Made by a program: the position numbers and the translations under genes. From Gemmatimonadota bacterium (GTDB lineage: Bacteria; Gemmatimonadota; Gemmatimonadetes; Longimicrobiales; Gaopeijiaceae), in the NCBI GenBank assembly GCA_029262115.1, contig JAJCZZ010000053.1:1-64000 (forward strand): DNA of 64,000 bases, given 5' to 3'. Positions 1 to 8,307 of this stretch are shown piece by piece. Under the pieces are notes generated by a model. It searched no databases. It was not told the DNA's origin and worked only from the letters and a program-made list of their open reading frames with translations. Each line of letters begins with the position of its first letter. Position 1 is the first letter of the stretch.

Positions 1-192
1 TAACGTTCCGAGGGTGCCGACGTGGCCCAGCACAGATACCGGCCGTCCGACCGATTCTGCGTGAGCCCAACTGCTCCGCCGACCCTCCCAACATGGTAGA
101 GGGCCATGTTCCCCGGAGCGAGCCCCGCGAGCGCAGGCGGCACCCGATAGCTAGAAGACGCGCAATACCGAAGGCTATACGCGCCAAACTAC

Positions 193-405
193 CTACAGAT
201 CGTCGGGCGTGAGTCCGGTTCTCTTGGCGATCCGCGCCAACATCCGCGGACCGATTTCCTCTCGGTCGTGGAACGCGAAGACGAAATCCGGCCAGCCGGC
301 TCTACTCAAGACTCGATGGGACCCGGAACTCCTCTTCACCTCCCAGCCGATCCGAAGGAGTGCTGCCAGCACGCGCCTTGAGCGTGTGCTGGGCCAAGAA
401 CTCAC
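193..405 (-). CDS. hicA: HicA-family mRNA interferase toxin
   Basis: The 70-residue protein has the HicA layout: a short basic N-terminus (TRSRRVLAALLRIGWEV), a conserved SGSHRVL segment whose His (about residue 30) matches the catalytic His of the family, and a C-terminal helix (RMLARIAKRTGL). HicA toxins are small dsRBD-fold RNases that cleave mRNA. It lies downstream of, and overlaps by 4 bp, the HicB-like gene on the same strand, so the two are co-translated with the antitoxin first. Many hic loci have the reverse order. An IS4-type transposase remnant overlaps the pair on the other strand, which fits an accessory locus. Activity is not shown by the sequence. Confidence 0.82.
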   Translation of the reverse strand: MSSWPSTRSRRVLAALLRIGWEVKRSSGSHRVLSRAGWPDFVFAFHDREEIGPRMLARIAKRTGLTPDDL

Positions 406-608
406 GCTGTCGAGAAGGAGATCGTCATCAACTCAGGACTCGCCTCGTCGTGATCGAGGCGGTCAGCCAACACGCGAAGTGCCAAAGCCTGCACCTTGCC
501 TCGCGCTTCAGCCTCAGTCGCGCCATACGCCAAAACTCCAGGCAAGGACGGCACCTCGGCGATCCAACGCCCGTCTTCCTCCTGCTCAATTTCGATGGCC
601 AGCGTCAT
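402..608 (-). CDS. hicB: HicB-family antitoxin, short form without DNA-binding tail
   Basis: The 68-residue protein begins with the typical partial RNase H-like HicB fold: MTLAIEIEQEEDGRWIAEVP, then SLPGVLAYGATEAEA and a helix (RGKVQALALRVLADRL). This domain binds and blocks HicA. Longer HicB proteins carry a C-terminal ribbon-helix-helix or HTH for autoregulation; this one ends right after the core domain, so it may not bind its own promoter. It is the first gene of the pair, and its stop overlaps the hicA start. About 100 bp upstream lies the start of the recognisable transposase remnant on the opposite strand. Confidence 0.8.
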   Translation of the reverse strand: MTLAIEIEQEEDGRWIAEVPSLPGVLAYGATEAEARGKVQALALRVLADRLDHDEASPELMTISFSTA

Positions 609-705
609 TGGGCTACCTCCGATCTTTCCGGGTGGGGCCGAAATCTAACCCGGGCGACCCCTACCAAGATACGTTCGGCTCAGGCCGGCTGCCCGTTCAC
701 GGCGT

Positions 706-1322
706 GTCTTCTAACGCTGCGCTACGAGACGATCGAGCTGGCGCCGCCGTTCTATCACCGCGACAAGGCAGCCGTCCCGCTCTGGATCATTCACGTGGCC
801 GAAGAGGATCCGCCGCCGGGCGTCACGCCCGTCCAGTGGTTCCTCCTCACCACCATCGAGCTCCGCTCGCCGGAACAGGCCCTGCGCTGCGTCGAATGGT
901 ACTGTCTGCGCTGGCGCATCGAGGACTGGCACCGCGTCCTCAAGAGCGGCTGCAACATCGAAGAGTTGGGCCACGACAGCGCCGAGCGGCTGGGCCGCGC
1001 TGTGGCGATATACGGCGTCATCGCATGGCGCATCATGCTCATGACGCTCCTGGGACGCACAGACCCCGGCCTGCCTCCCGACGTGCTCTTCTCCGACCTC
1101 GAACTCCGGGTCCTCGACGCTTATACTTATACTCAACGGCGAAGGGACTTGCCCGCGCCCACCACACTGAAAAACGCGGTCTGGATCGTCGCCTCTATGG
1201 GCGGCTATCTGCGCCGCAAGAGCGACCCCCCGCCGGGTCACGAAGTCCTGTGGCGGGGCTACACGAAACTACGAGCCATGGCCATCGGCTTCTCGCTGCA
1301 CGACGCCGGGCCCGGCCCCTGA
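706..1322 (+). pseudogene. IS4-type transposase remnant (C-terminal half)
   Basis: From about base 706 the + strand encodes the C-terminal half of an IS4/Tn5-like DDE transposase. The diagnostic YREK signature (Y-x2-R-x3-E-x6-K) is intact around 899-945 as YCLRWRIEDWHRVLK, so the catalytic Glu region is present. The N-terminal part with the first two Asp residues is missing: upstream in-frame sequence is the antisense of the hicBA genes and shows no transposase similarity. I see no clear terminal inverted repeats. It is therefore a fragment and presumably inactive. It shows that the left end of the window has been a landing site for mobile DNA. The next gene starts immediately after its stop codon. 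Confidence 0.75.
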
Positions 1323-1568
1323 ATGGCGAGCGAGGGATCTGTGCACCACTACCGAAACGTTCAGGGCGACTCCGGAGTCGCCGCCTACGAGACGGGGCCT
1401 GACTACATTCGCGTGAAGTTCAAGCACGGCGGCACCTACGAATACGACTACGCGACGACCGGTCCGTTCCATGTCGAGCGGATGAAGGCGCTCGCCGCTT
1501 CCGGGCACGGGCTGGCGTCGTTTATCAGCAAGTTCGTCAAGGCAAACTACGCCCGGCACGAGACGTAA
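1323..1568 (+). CDS. KTSC-domain small protein
   Basis: This 81-residue protein matches the KTSC domain pattern: a short strand (SGVAAYETGPDYIRVKFKHGG), then TYEYDYATTGPFHVERMKAL, and a basic end (FISKFVKANYARHET) in the place where KTSC proteins carry their lysine/tyrosine-rich motif. KTSC proteins are small, often phage- or plasmid-associated, and have no firmly established biochemical role; some are thought to bind nucleic acid. The ATG directly follows the transposase-remnant stop codon, so its position may be a by-product of the insertion. Domain assignment is from pattern only. Confidence 0.6.
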   Translation: MASEGSVHHYRNVQGDSGVAAYETGPDYIRVKFKHGGTYEYDYATTGPFHVERMKALAASGHGLASFISKFVKANYARHET

Positions 1569-1932
1569 GCTCCCACTCTCACGTCCCTGCCGTCGCCCGA
1601 CGTCTCCGCTGCGGCGCACGGTGCGCTGCGTCCGGCGTCACCGTGTCCTCTGGGTCGCCCCGTCCCCGCAAACGCCTCGAATCCACCCCGCTCACCCAAA
1701 CTCTGACCACCCGCCGGCCCCACCTCCGTGCGCCGCGGCCCGCTGGCGACAAGCGCCTTATGAGCAATGGGCAGGCCTAGCGGACGGGCTGCCCCCGGGC
1801 GCTCGCTGCGGCGGCGACGGGACGCGCCCCGTCGTGACGGCATCAGTTCGTACGGTTGAGGCGATTTCCTTCGCAGTGGTGTAGGATCGGTGCTCGGGTT
1901 GGTGTGCTCGTCGGACGAGGATCTGGAGACGC
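1569..1932. other. Gene-free interval
   Basis: I see no convincing gene, tRNA or insertion-sequence end in these 364 bp. Short open frames on both strands are low-complexity and lack ribosome-binding sites. Near the right end a TAGGAT hexamer (1882-1887) lies about 45 bp before the next start codon, with TTGAGG at 1856-1861. The 20-bp spacing is long, so this is only a weak promoter candidate for the secreted protein that follows. Confidence 0.4.
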
Positions 1933-3231
1933 ATGAGATTGGCGGAAAATCGTAGAGGCGCGGGTCGGATCGTGAGGGCCGCGGGGACGGGCCTTATGGT
2001 GGTGGCGGCGTTGGTGGGCGCGGTGAGACCTGCTTCGGGACAGTTCCTTCTGGTGCCGATGGATCGCACGCAGCAGAACCACCTCAAGGCGTACGGGCTC
2101 ACCTACTTCTCGTTGACGGAGGGGATCCGCGCCGAGTGGCTCCTCAACTACCGGGGGGGCTCGTTCCTCCTGGCCGATCGACCGGAGTTACGGCGGGAGG
2201 CGGCCTTCCGAGGGGTCACGTTCTCACCGATCGACGCGGGGACGGAGGCGCAGATCCGGGCGCGCATCGCCGACGGGAACATGGAATCGGTGCCGCTCGA
2301 GAAGGCGCCCAAAGTGGCGGTGTACACGCCGCCGAACACGACTCCGTGGGACGATGCGGTGACGATGGCCCTGGAGTACGCCGGTATCGAGTACGAGACG
2401 ATCTGGGACGACCGGGTGCTGAGCGAGGGGCTGGACGACTACGAGTGGGTCCATCTCCACCACGAGGACTTCACGGGACAGTACTCGAAGTTCTACCTGA
2501 CGTACGCAGGGGCGCCCTGGCTGCAGGACGAGGTGGCGCGCAATCAGGAAGTGGCGCGCGCGAACGGGTTTGCGGACGTGCCGGCCCTGAAGAAGGCGGT
2601 GGCTCGCAAGATCCACGACTACGTGGAGGGTGGGGGCTTCCTGTTCGCGATGTGCTCGGCCACGGAGACGATCGAGTTGGCGATGGCGTCGGCCGGGGTC
2701 GATATCGCGGCGGCCTACTCGGACGGGAGTCCGCCCGATGCGGACGCGACTTCCAAGATGGACTGGGGGCGCGCGATGGCGTTCGAGGGGGCGGAGGTGC
2801 AGACGGCGCCGTCCGTGAACGCGTTCTCCGACATCGACGGGCATCAGGTCAACACGCCGTGGCGGTCCGAACTGGGTGTGTACACGCTGTTCGACTTCTC
2901 CGCCAAATTCGATCCGGTCCCGGCCATGCTGACACAGAATCACGAGTCGGTCATCCCCGACTTCTACGGCCTGACGACCTCCTTTCGGGAGGACCGTCTG
3001 AAACCGGGCACCATCGTGTTGGCTCGGGAGGGCGATCGGGCGAAGTACATCCATGGTTCGCTGGGCGAGGGGACGTGGACGTACTTCGGGGGGCACGATC
3101 CGGAAGATCCGGAGCACCAGATCGGCGATCCCCCGACGGACCTCGCGTTGCACCCGAATTCACCGGGATACCGGTTGATCCTCAACAACGTTCTCTTCCC
3201 CGCTGCAAAGAAGAAGAAGCTCAAGACTTGA
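1933..3231 (+). CDS. Secreted protein of the family often mislabelled 'asparagine synthetase B'
   Basis: The 432-residue protein has a Sec signal peptide (basic N-region, hydrophobic core near residues 17-34, ASG|Q). The rest matches a conserved family common in Bacteroidota: VPMDRTQQNHLKAYG, LLNYRGGSFLL, a WVHLHHEDFTGQY segment (about 172-184), GGGFLFAMCSATETIELA (Cys241), and a C-terminal HDPEDPEHQIGDPPTDLALH plus LILNNVLFPAAKKKK. Databases often call these 'asparagine synthetase B', but no AsnB glutaminase N-terminus or ATP pyrophosphatase loop is present. The Cys in a GGGFLFAMCSA turn, the alpha/beta pattern and the Asp/His-rich segments look more like a GATase-1/ThuA-like fold. Export implies a periplasmic or outer-surface role; function is unknown. 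Confidence 0.7.
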   Translation: MRLAENRRGAGRIVRAAGTGLMVVAALVGAVRPASGQFLLVPMDRTQQNHLKAYGLTYFSLTEGIRAEWLLNYRGGSFLLADRPELRREAAFRGVTFSPIDAGTEAQIRARIADGNMESVPLEKAPKVAVYTPPNTTPWDDAVTMALEYAGIEYETIWDDRVLSEGLDDYEWVHLHHEDFTGQYSKFYLTYAGAPWLQDEVARNQEVARANGFADVPALKKAVARKIHDYVEGGGFLFAMCSATETIELAMASAGVDIAAAYSDGSPPDADATSKMDWGRAMAFEGAEVQTAPSVNAFSDIDGHQVNTPWRSELGVYTLFDFSAKFDPVPAMLTQNHESVIPDFYGLTTSFREDRLKPGTIVLAREGDRAKYIHGSLGEGTWTYFGGHDPEDPEHQIGDPPTDLALHPNSPGYRLILNNVLFPAAKKKKLKT

Positions 3232-3287
3232 GTCAGCGTTCTCCGGGGGGCGGGCCCGGGCACGAGGGGATCCCCGAGGGTTTCCCC

Positions 3288-5939
3288 ATGGATCCGTCAC
3301 GGGCCGTGCTGGTGGGTCTCGACGGCCTCGAGGGGGCGGATCTCACCCGTCCGTCGGTCCCTGGCGAGAGCGCGGTGCCCGATCGGAAGCCGCCCGTATC
3401 GTCCCGCCCGCTGACGCTCTCGACCAGGGCGCAGCGGAGGATCCGTTCGGAAATCGAACGCGCCTCGGGTCGGGAGGTCTGCTTCCTGGCGGATGTGGAC
3501 AGCAAGCGGGTCGTCCACAACCCCCGCGCCGTGGCTCGGGGGAACTTCGCGGCGGTGCTGGTTGCGGCCCGCGATGCCGAAGAGGGTGGGGTCATGATCC
3601 ACAACCACCCGTCCGGCGGGCTCGAGCCGTCCGAGGCCGATCTGCGGGTGGCGGCCCAGCTCTACGAGCAGGGGTTGGGCACGGCCATCACGGACAACGC
3701 GGCGAGCGACCTCTACGTCGTGGTCGAGCCGCCCCGCCCCCGTGAGCGTACTCGTCTCGACCCCGAGGAACTGGAGGCGTTGATGGCGCCCGACGGCGTG
3801 CTTTCGCACCGGCACGCCGGCTACGAGGATCGTCCGGGCCAGAGGGCGATGATGCGGGAGGTGGCCGGCGTGTTCAATGACGGGGGGATCGCGGTGGTGG
3901 AGGCGGGGACCGGGACCGGCAAGTCGCTCGCGTATCTGGTTCCGGCGGCAAGGTGGGCGCTCCAGAACGGGGAGCGAACCGTGGTGTCCACCAACACGAT
4001 CAATCTCCAGGAGCAGCTCGCGGGAAAGGATCTGCCCTTCGTCCGAGACCTGCTCGGCCAGGAGGTCCCGTGGGCTCTGGTGAAGGGGCGGGGCAACTAC
4101 GTCTCGATCCGTCGCGCGCTCCTCGCGTCCGATCAACAGGGGTCGCTGTTCGAGGACGACCGCGCGAACGAGATGGCGTCTCTCCTGGAGTGGTTGGAAG
4201 CGACCGACGACGGCTCGCTGTCCGATCTGCCGTTCTCACCGGCGCCCGACACCTGGGAGGAGGTGCGTAGCGACCCGGACATCTGTCTGCGCGCCAAGTG
4301 TCCGCACTTCCAGTCCTGCTTCTACCAGCGGGCCCGCCGCCGTGCGGCAGGGGCCAAGCTGCTCGTCGTGAACCACCACCTGCTGTTCACGGACGTGGCT
4401 GTTCGGCGAGTTACACGTAACTGGACACAGTCGGCCGTGCTCCCGGCCTACAAGCACGTCATCCTCGACGAGGCCCACAACGTCGAGGACGCGGCGACCC
4501 AGCATCTCGGGGTCGAGGTGACCCGGCACGGCATCTACCGCGTGCTGAGCCGCCTCGATCGGCGTGGCAGGGGCATCCTGACGGCGGTGCACAACGGGCT
4601 GGGTGGTTCGCAGGAGGGGGTCAATCTACGAGAGCGCATCGAGAACCGGTGCCGGCCGGCCCTGTCGAGGGCACGTGCGCAACTCGACGGCTTCATCGGC
4701 GCGTTGGAAGGCTTCGTGGGGGAGGGCACCCTGCGACTCGGGCCCCGCGGCGCCGGGGAGGCCACCGACAGGGAGGATATCCGCGAGCGGATGGAGGCGC
4801 TGCTCGCGACGCTCGGATCGGTCGAGCGGGAGCTCGCGGAAATCCGGGCACGCATCGAGCTCGACGAGGAGTTGGCGACGTCGCTGGAGGCGCGGGTTCT
4901 CGATCTCCGAAGTGTGGAGCGTCGGATCGCGGCGTACGGGCATGGCATCCGGCTGGTGCTCGACCCGGGGGAAGACGCCGACGCGTGGGTACGTTGGCTC
5001 GAGATCCGTGGCGGTCGGCGGCGCCCCAACCTCGCGCTGGCCGCCGCTCCTATTTCTCTCGGAGATGTGCTTCGAGAGTCGTTCTTCACCGAGGTGGATA
5101 CGGCTGTCCTGACGTCGGCTACGCTGACCACTCGAAAGCGGTTCGACTTCCTACGGGGGCGGCTCGGGCTCGACGAGTCGGTGCTCCTGGAAGCCGATCC
5201 CCCGGTATCGGTGCATGAGCGCATCGTGTCGTCTCCGTTCGACTACCCGACCCAGACGGTGCTCGCGGTTCCCACCGATCTTCCGGCCGCCGACGGGGGA
5301 GGGGGCGAGGACTTCCAGGACGCCACCGCGCGCGTCGTGGGCGACCTTGCCGAGCTCAGCGACGGCGGCCTCTTCGTGCTGTTTACATCCCACTCGGCCC
5401 TGCGGCGGGTCGCCGAGCGTCTGCGGTGGGCCGGTGTCGATCGCCGGTGGCCGCTCTTTGTGCATGGCGAGGACGACCGGCACCGGCTGCTTCATCGATT
5501 CGTCGGGGCGGGCCGGGGCATTCTGCTCGGCACCGCCTCCTTCTGGGAGGGCGTGGACGTGCCGGGAGACCCACTCCGCGGCCTTCTGATCCAGAAGCTC
5601 CCGTTCCGCGTTCCGACCGAACCGGTGACGGCCGCCCGTATGGAGCGGATCGAGGAGTCGGGTGGCAGCGCCTTTCACGACTTCATGCTGCCGCATGCCG
5701 CGCTTCGGCTGAAGCAGGGCTTCGGGCGTCTGATCCGGGCTCGCACCGACCGCGGGGCCATCGTGCTCCTGGACGACCGGATCGTGACGAAGCGGTACGG
5801 CCGCTATCTCCTGGATTCGCTGCCGGACGCGCCGGTGGTCAAGGGTGCGTGGACGGACGTCCATCGCCGTCTGGCGGATTTCTACGGGCATCCACTCGGG
5901 CGCCCTCGGGCTCTTGGAACGGCTGGCTCCGAGTCATAG
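3288..5939 (+). CDS. JAB/RadC-type domain fused to DinG-like superfamily 2 helicase
   Basis: The 883-residue protein has two parts. Residues about 40-150 form a RadC-like JAMM/MPN domain with a complete metal motif (H105-x-H107-x7-S115-x2-D118 inside IHNHPSG). Residues about 180-870 are a DinG/XPD-family helicase: Walker A EAGTGTGKS (205-213), DEAH box (394-397), and C-terminal SF2 motifs including GTASFWEGVDVPG and a QGFGRLIR segment. Three cysteines of the Fe-S region are present (C333, C338, C344), but the usual first cysteine in the KGRGNY-x-C position is Ser273. DinG unwinds DNA, RNA-DNA hybrids and G-quadruplexes during repair. The ATG at 3288 is the first Met before the JAB domain. The fusion suggests a repair helicase with an attached metalloprotein module of unknown activity. 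Confidence 0.88.
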   Translation: MDPSRAVLVGLDGLEGADLTRPSVPGESAVPDRKPPVSSRPLTLSTRAQRRIRSEIERASGREVCFLADVDSKRVVHNPRAVARGNFAAVLVAARDAEEGGVMIHNHPSGGLEPSEADLRVAAQLYEQGLGTAITDNAASDLYVVVEPPRPRERTRLDPEELEALMAPDGVLSHRHAGYEDRPGQRAMMREVAGVFNDGGIAVVEAGTGTGKSLAYLVPAARWALQNGERTVVSTNTINLQEQLAGKDLPFVRDLLGQEVPWALVKGRGNYVSIRRALLASDQQGSLFEDDRANEMASLLEWLEATDDGSLSDLPFSPAPDTWEEVRSDPDICLRAKCPHFQSCFYQRARRRAAGAKLLVVNHHLLFTDVAVRRVTRNWTQSAVLPAYKHVILDEAHNVEDAATQHLGVEVTRHGIYRVLSRLDRRGRGILTAVHNGLGGSQEGVNLRERIENRCRPALSRARAQLDGFIGALEGFVGEGTLRLGPRGAGEATDREDIRERMEALLATLGSVERELAEIRARIELDEELATSLEARVLDLRSVERRIAAYGHGIRLVLDPGEDADAWVRWLEIRGGRRRPNLALAAAPISLGDVLRESFFTEVDTAVLTSATLTTRKRFDFLRGRLGLDESVLLEADPPVSVHERIVSSPFDYPTQTVLAVPTDLPAADGGGGEDFQDATARVVGDLAELSDGGLFVLFTSHSALRRVAERLRWAGVDRRWPLFVHGEDDRHRLLHRFVGAGRGILLGTASFWEGVDVPGDPLRGLLIQKLPFRVPTEPVTAARMERIEESGGSAFHDFMLPHAALRLKQGFGRLIRARTDRGAIVLLDDRIVTKRYGRYLLDSLPDAPVVKGAWTDVHRRLADFYGHPLGRPRALGTAGSES

Positions 5940-5994
5940 ATTCCCCGCGTACCGACCGCCGTTCTCCATCCGCGACCCACACGAGCCTCGATCT

Positions 5995-6201
5995 ATGAAG
6001 AAGTACATAGGACTCTTCATCGGCACGATCTACGTCCTGATCGCGTTCGGCGCCTTCCGCAACGCCCTCGATGGGCTCGAGGGCGGACACATGGATCTTC
6101 TGGTCTGGTGGTCCGTGATCGCGCTCCTCCTCATGGGGGCGGGAGTCGGCGCGCTGCTTGGGACCTGGTCTCACGCGTGGGCGGATCAAGAGGCGCACTG
6201 A
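5995..6201 (+). CDS. Small two-helix membrane protein
   Basis: The 68-residue protein starts MKKYIGLFIGTIYVLIAFG and has two hydrophobic stretches (about residues 4-20 and 36-60) joined by a short polar loop (RNALDGLEGGH). The C-terminus is GTWSHAWADQEAH. I recognise no family. It lies 55 bp after the helicase gene, with no obvious terminator between them. Its 3' end, including the stop codon, is tandemly repeated in the DNA that follows. Confidence 0.6.
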   Translation: MKKYIGLFIGTIYVLIAFGAFRNALDGLEGGHMDLLVWWSVIALLLMGAGVGALLGTWSHAWADQEAH

Positions 6202-6267
6202 TCGGGACCTGTCTCCCGGGTGGGCGGATCAAGAGACGCGCCGATCGGGACCTGTGTCTCACGCGGG
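6160..6267 (+). repeat. Tandem repeat (~44 bp) of the preceding gene's 3' end
   Basis: A unit starting GGGACCTG and containing GTGGGCGGATCAAGAG occurs as a first copy at 6160-6203 (inside the coding end of the small membrane gene, with its TGA stop), a second at 6204-6246, and a partial third from 6247 to about 6267. The copies differ by a few substitutions and 1-bp indels, so the duplication is not brand new. The extra copies are non-coding. A similar event with a similar unit length is seen after valS. Confidence 0.8.
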
Positions 6268-6370
6268 GCGTGAGCCCGGGTCGTACTGATTGCGTTCGGG
6301 CGGCACCGTTATCGGCCCGGTCGACCGGGACGTCCACCGGTCGAGGTGCGTTGGTCGGAGCAAGCTGAAC

Positions 6371-6412
6371 CGAGGCCGCTCGCCCCCAGGGCGTGCGGCC
6401 TCGACCCTTTTT
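6371..6412 (+). terminator. Rho-independent terminator-like hairpin
   Basis: A perfect 9-bp inverted repeat (CGAGGCCGC at 6371-6379 and GCGGCCTCG at 6395-6403) encloses a 15-base loop and is followed by ACCCTTTTT. This is a canonical terminator shape on the + strand. It ends only about 12 bp before the GTG start of the FAH-family gene, so it either ends transcription from the helicase side or acts as a leader attenuator for that gene. Confidence 0.7.
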
Positions 6413-6424
6413 CGGGAGAGGACC

Positions 6425-7048
6425 GTGGAGTCGAAGCCGTCGAAGATCGTCTGCGTGGGACGCAACTACGCGAAGCATGCGAAGGAGCTCGGCAACGACG
6501 TCCCGAGCGAACCGCTGATCTTCCTCAAGCCGCCGTCGGCGCTTCTGCCCAGCGGCCAGCCGATCGTCCTCCCACATGGGGCGGGGAGAGTGGACTTCGA
6601 AGGCGAAATTGGTCTGGTCATCGGCGCTCGGGCGTCGGCGGTGCCGGCCGCTTCGGGCTGGGACCACGTCGGGGCGATCGTCGCGGCGAACGATGTGACC
6701 GCTCGGGACCTTCAGCGCTCCGACAGCCAGTGGACCCGGGCCAAGGGCTTCGACACATTCTGCCCGGTGGGGACGCCCGTGACGGTCGATAAAGTCGACC
6801 GTGCACGACTGGCGGTCGTGACCCGGGTCAACGGCGAGGTCCGCCAGGAGGCCCCGGCCAGTGACATGGTGTTCGATATCCCCGCGCTGATCGCCTACAT
6901 CAGCGCGATCATGACGTTGGAAGAAGGGGACCTCGTCCTGACCGGCACACCGGAGGGCATCGGACCGCTCTCCCCCGGAGATGTCGTGGAGGTCGCGGTG
7001 GCCGGAGTCGGTGGCGTGACGAATCCGGTGACGGCGGCGGACCGGTGA
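6425..7048 (+). CDS. Fumarylacetoacetate hydrolase (FAH) family protein, FAHD1-like
   Basis: The 207-residue protein is the compact, single-domain form of the FAH family. Visible family motifs are VCVGRNYAKHAKELG near the N-terminus, the metal-binding GRVDFEGEIGLVIG, NDVTARDLQ, KGFDTFCPVGTPV and the C-terminal LTGTPEGIGPLSPGD. Members of this size act on acylpyruvates, fumarylpyruvate or oxaloacetate with Mg2+; the substrate cannot be read from the sequence. The GTG start at 6425 gives a normal family N-terminus. The last 4 bp overlap the next gene's GTG, so it is translationally coupled to an aminotransferase. Confidence 0.86.
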   Translation: MESKPSKIVCVGRNYAKHAKELGNDVPSEPLIFLKPPSALLPSGQPIVLPHGAGRVDFEGEIGLVIGARASAVPAASGWDHVGAIVAANDVTARDLQRSDSQWTRAKGFDTFCPVGTPVTVDKVDRARLAVVTRVNGEVRQEAPASDMVFDIPALIAYISAIMTLEEGDLVLTGTPEGIGPLSPGDVVEVAVAGVGGVTNPVTAADR

Positions 7049-8217
7049 CGCACGCCACGCACGCCACGAACGCCCGCTTCGACGCGCTGCCCCCGTACCC
7101 GCTCGCCGGAATGAAGGAGATGCGGGCGCGGCTCGTGGCCGACGGTGTGGACGTCCTGGACCTCGGTGCGGGAGACGCGGACCTCGCCCCTCCTCCCGCG
7201 GCGGTCGAGGCGCTTCAGCGCGCGGCCGCGGATCCGGCGTATTCACGGTACCCCTTCCAGGCAGGTCTCCGTGGCTTCCGCGACGAGGTCTCGCGGTTCA
7301 TGGAGCGTCGCTTCGGGGTGTCCGTCGACCCTGTCACCGAAGTCCTGCCGCTGATCGGGTCGAAGGACGGGATCGCGCACCTCCCGTTCGCCTTTCTCAA
7401 CCCCGGGGACTACGCGGTCATCCCCGATCCGGGCTACCAAGCGTACCTCGGCGGCGTCACGCTCGCGGGGGGGAGGGCGCACCGGGTCCCGCTGCGGCCC
7501 GAACACGACTTTCTCGTGCCCTTGGAGGGGGTCCCGGCGGACGTGGGCGCGGCCACGCGGATGCTGTACCTCAACTACCCGAACAACCCGACGGCCGCCT
7601 CGGCGCCCGACGGGTACTTCCGCCAAGCGATCGACTGGTGCACGGAACGCGGGACCGTCCTCGTGCATGACCATGCGTATTCCGAGATCGCCTTCGACGG
7701 ATACCGCCCAAAGAGCCTGCTGGAGTTCGATGGGGCTCGCGACGTCGGCATCGAGTTCCACTCGCTGTCGAAGACCTATAACATGACTGGATGGCGGCTG
7801 GGTTGGGCGGTCGGGAATGCCGAGATCATCGCGGCACTCACCCGCGTCAAGACGTTCATGGACACGGGCGCGTTCCTGGGGATCCAGGCGGCGGGAGTCG
7901 CCGCGCTCCGGAGCTGGGAGCACTGGGTGCCCGGAAACGTGAGCGTATTCCAGGGTCGACGGGACCGCGCGGCGGCTGCGTTGCGCTCAGCGGGCTTCGA
8001 AGTCACGGTCCCCAGGGCAACCATGTATCTGTGGACCCCCGTCCCACAGGGTGAGAGTTCGGAGGCCTTCGCGCGCCGGGCGTTGTCGGAGCAGGGCGTG
8101 ATTGTCCTGCCGGGTGCCGCGCTCGGAGAGGGCGGCGAAGGCTTCTTCCGCATCGCGCTCACCCTCTCGGAAGATCGGCTGGCCGAAGCTGCCGCCCGGC
8201 TGGGTCGGCTGCTTTAA
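7045..8217 (+). CDS. Class I/II PLP-dependent aminotransferase (LL-diaminopimelate aminotransferase-like)
   Basis: The 390-residue fold-type I aminotransferase has the PLP lysine K243 in SLSKTYNMTGWRLGW, the substrate/cofactor segments YLNYPNNPTAA and VHDHAYSEIAFDG, and an N-terminal DLGAGDADLAPP. The organisation resembles DapL and related aspartate/alanine/LL-DAP aminotransferases. DapL would convert tetrahydrodipicolinate to LL-DAP in lysine and peptidoglycan synthesis, but general aminotransferases of this branch look similar, so the substrate is uncertain. The GTG start overlaps the FAH gene by 4 bp. About 90 bp separate it from the following TonB-like gene. Confidence 0.82.
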   Translation: MTHATHATNARFDALPPYPLAGMKEMRARLVADGVDVLDLGAGDADLAPPPAAVEALQRAAADPAYSRYPFQAGLRGFRDEVSRFMERRFGVSVDPVTEVLPLIGSKDGIAHLPFAFLNPGDYAVIPDPGYQAYLGGVTLAGGRAHRVPLRPEHDFLVPLEGVPADVGAATRMLYLNYPNNPTAASAPDGYFRQAIDWCTERGTVLVHDHAYSEIAFDGYRPKSLLEFDGARDVGIEFHSLSKTYNMTGWRLGWAVGNAEIIAALTRVKTFMDTGAFLGIQAAGVAALRSWEHWVPGNVSVFQGRRDRAAAALRSAGFEVTVPRATMYLWTPVPQGESSEAFARRALSEQGVIVLPGAALGEGGEGFFRIALTLSEDRLAEAAARLGRLL

Positions 8218-8307
8218 CGGGACGGGTTCCGCGGGACTCTGGAGCGCGGCCCCGACGACCGCGCCTGACCCGAGGAACCGCCCCCCGATGAGGGTTTACG
8301 ACTAGAC

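Noticed and set aside
6160-6267. CRISPR-like array
   Set aside because: Repeats are directly adjacent without spacers and derive from the coding end of a gene.
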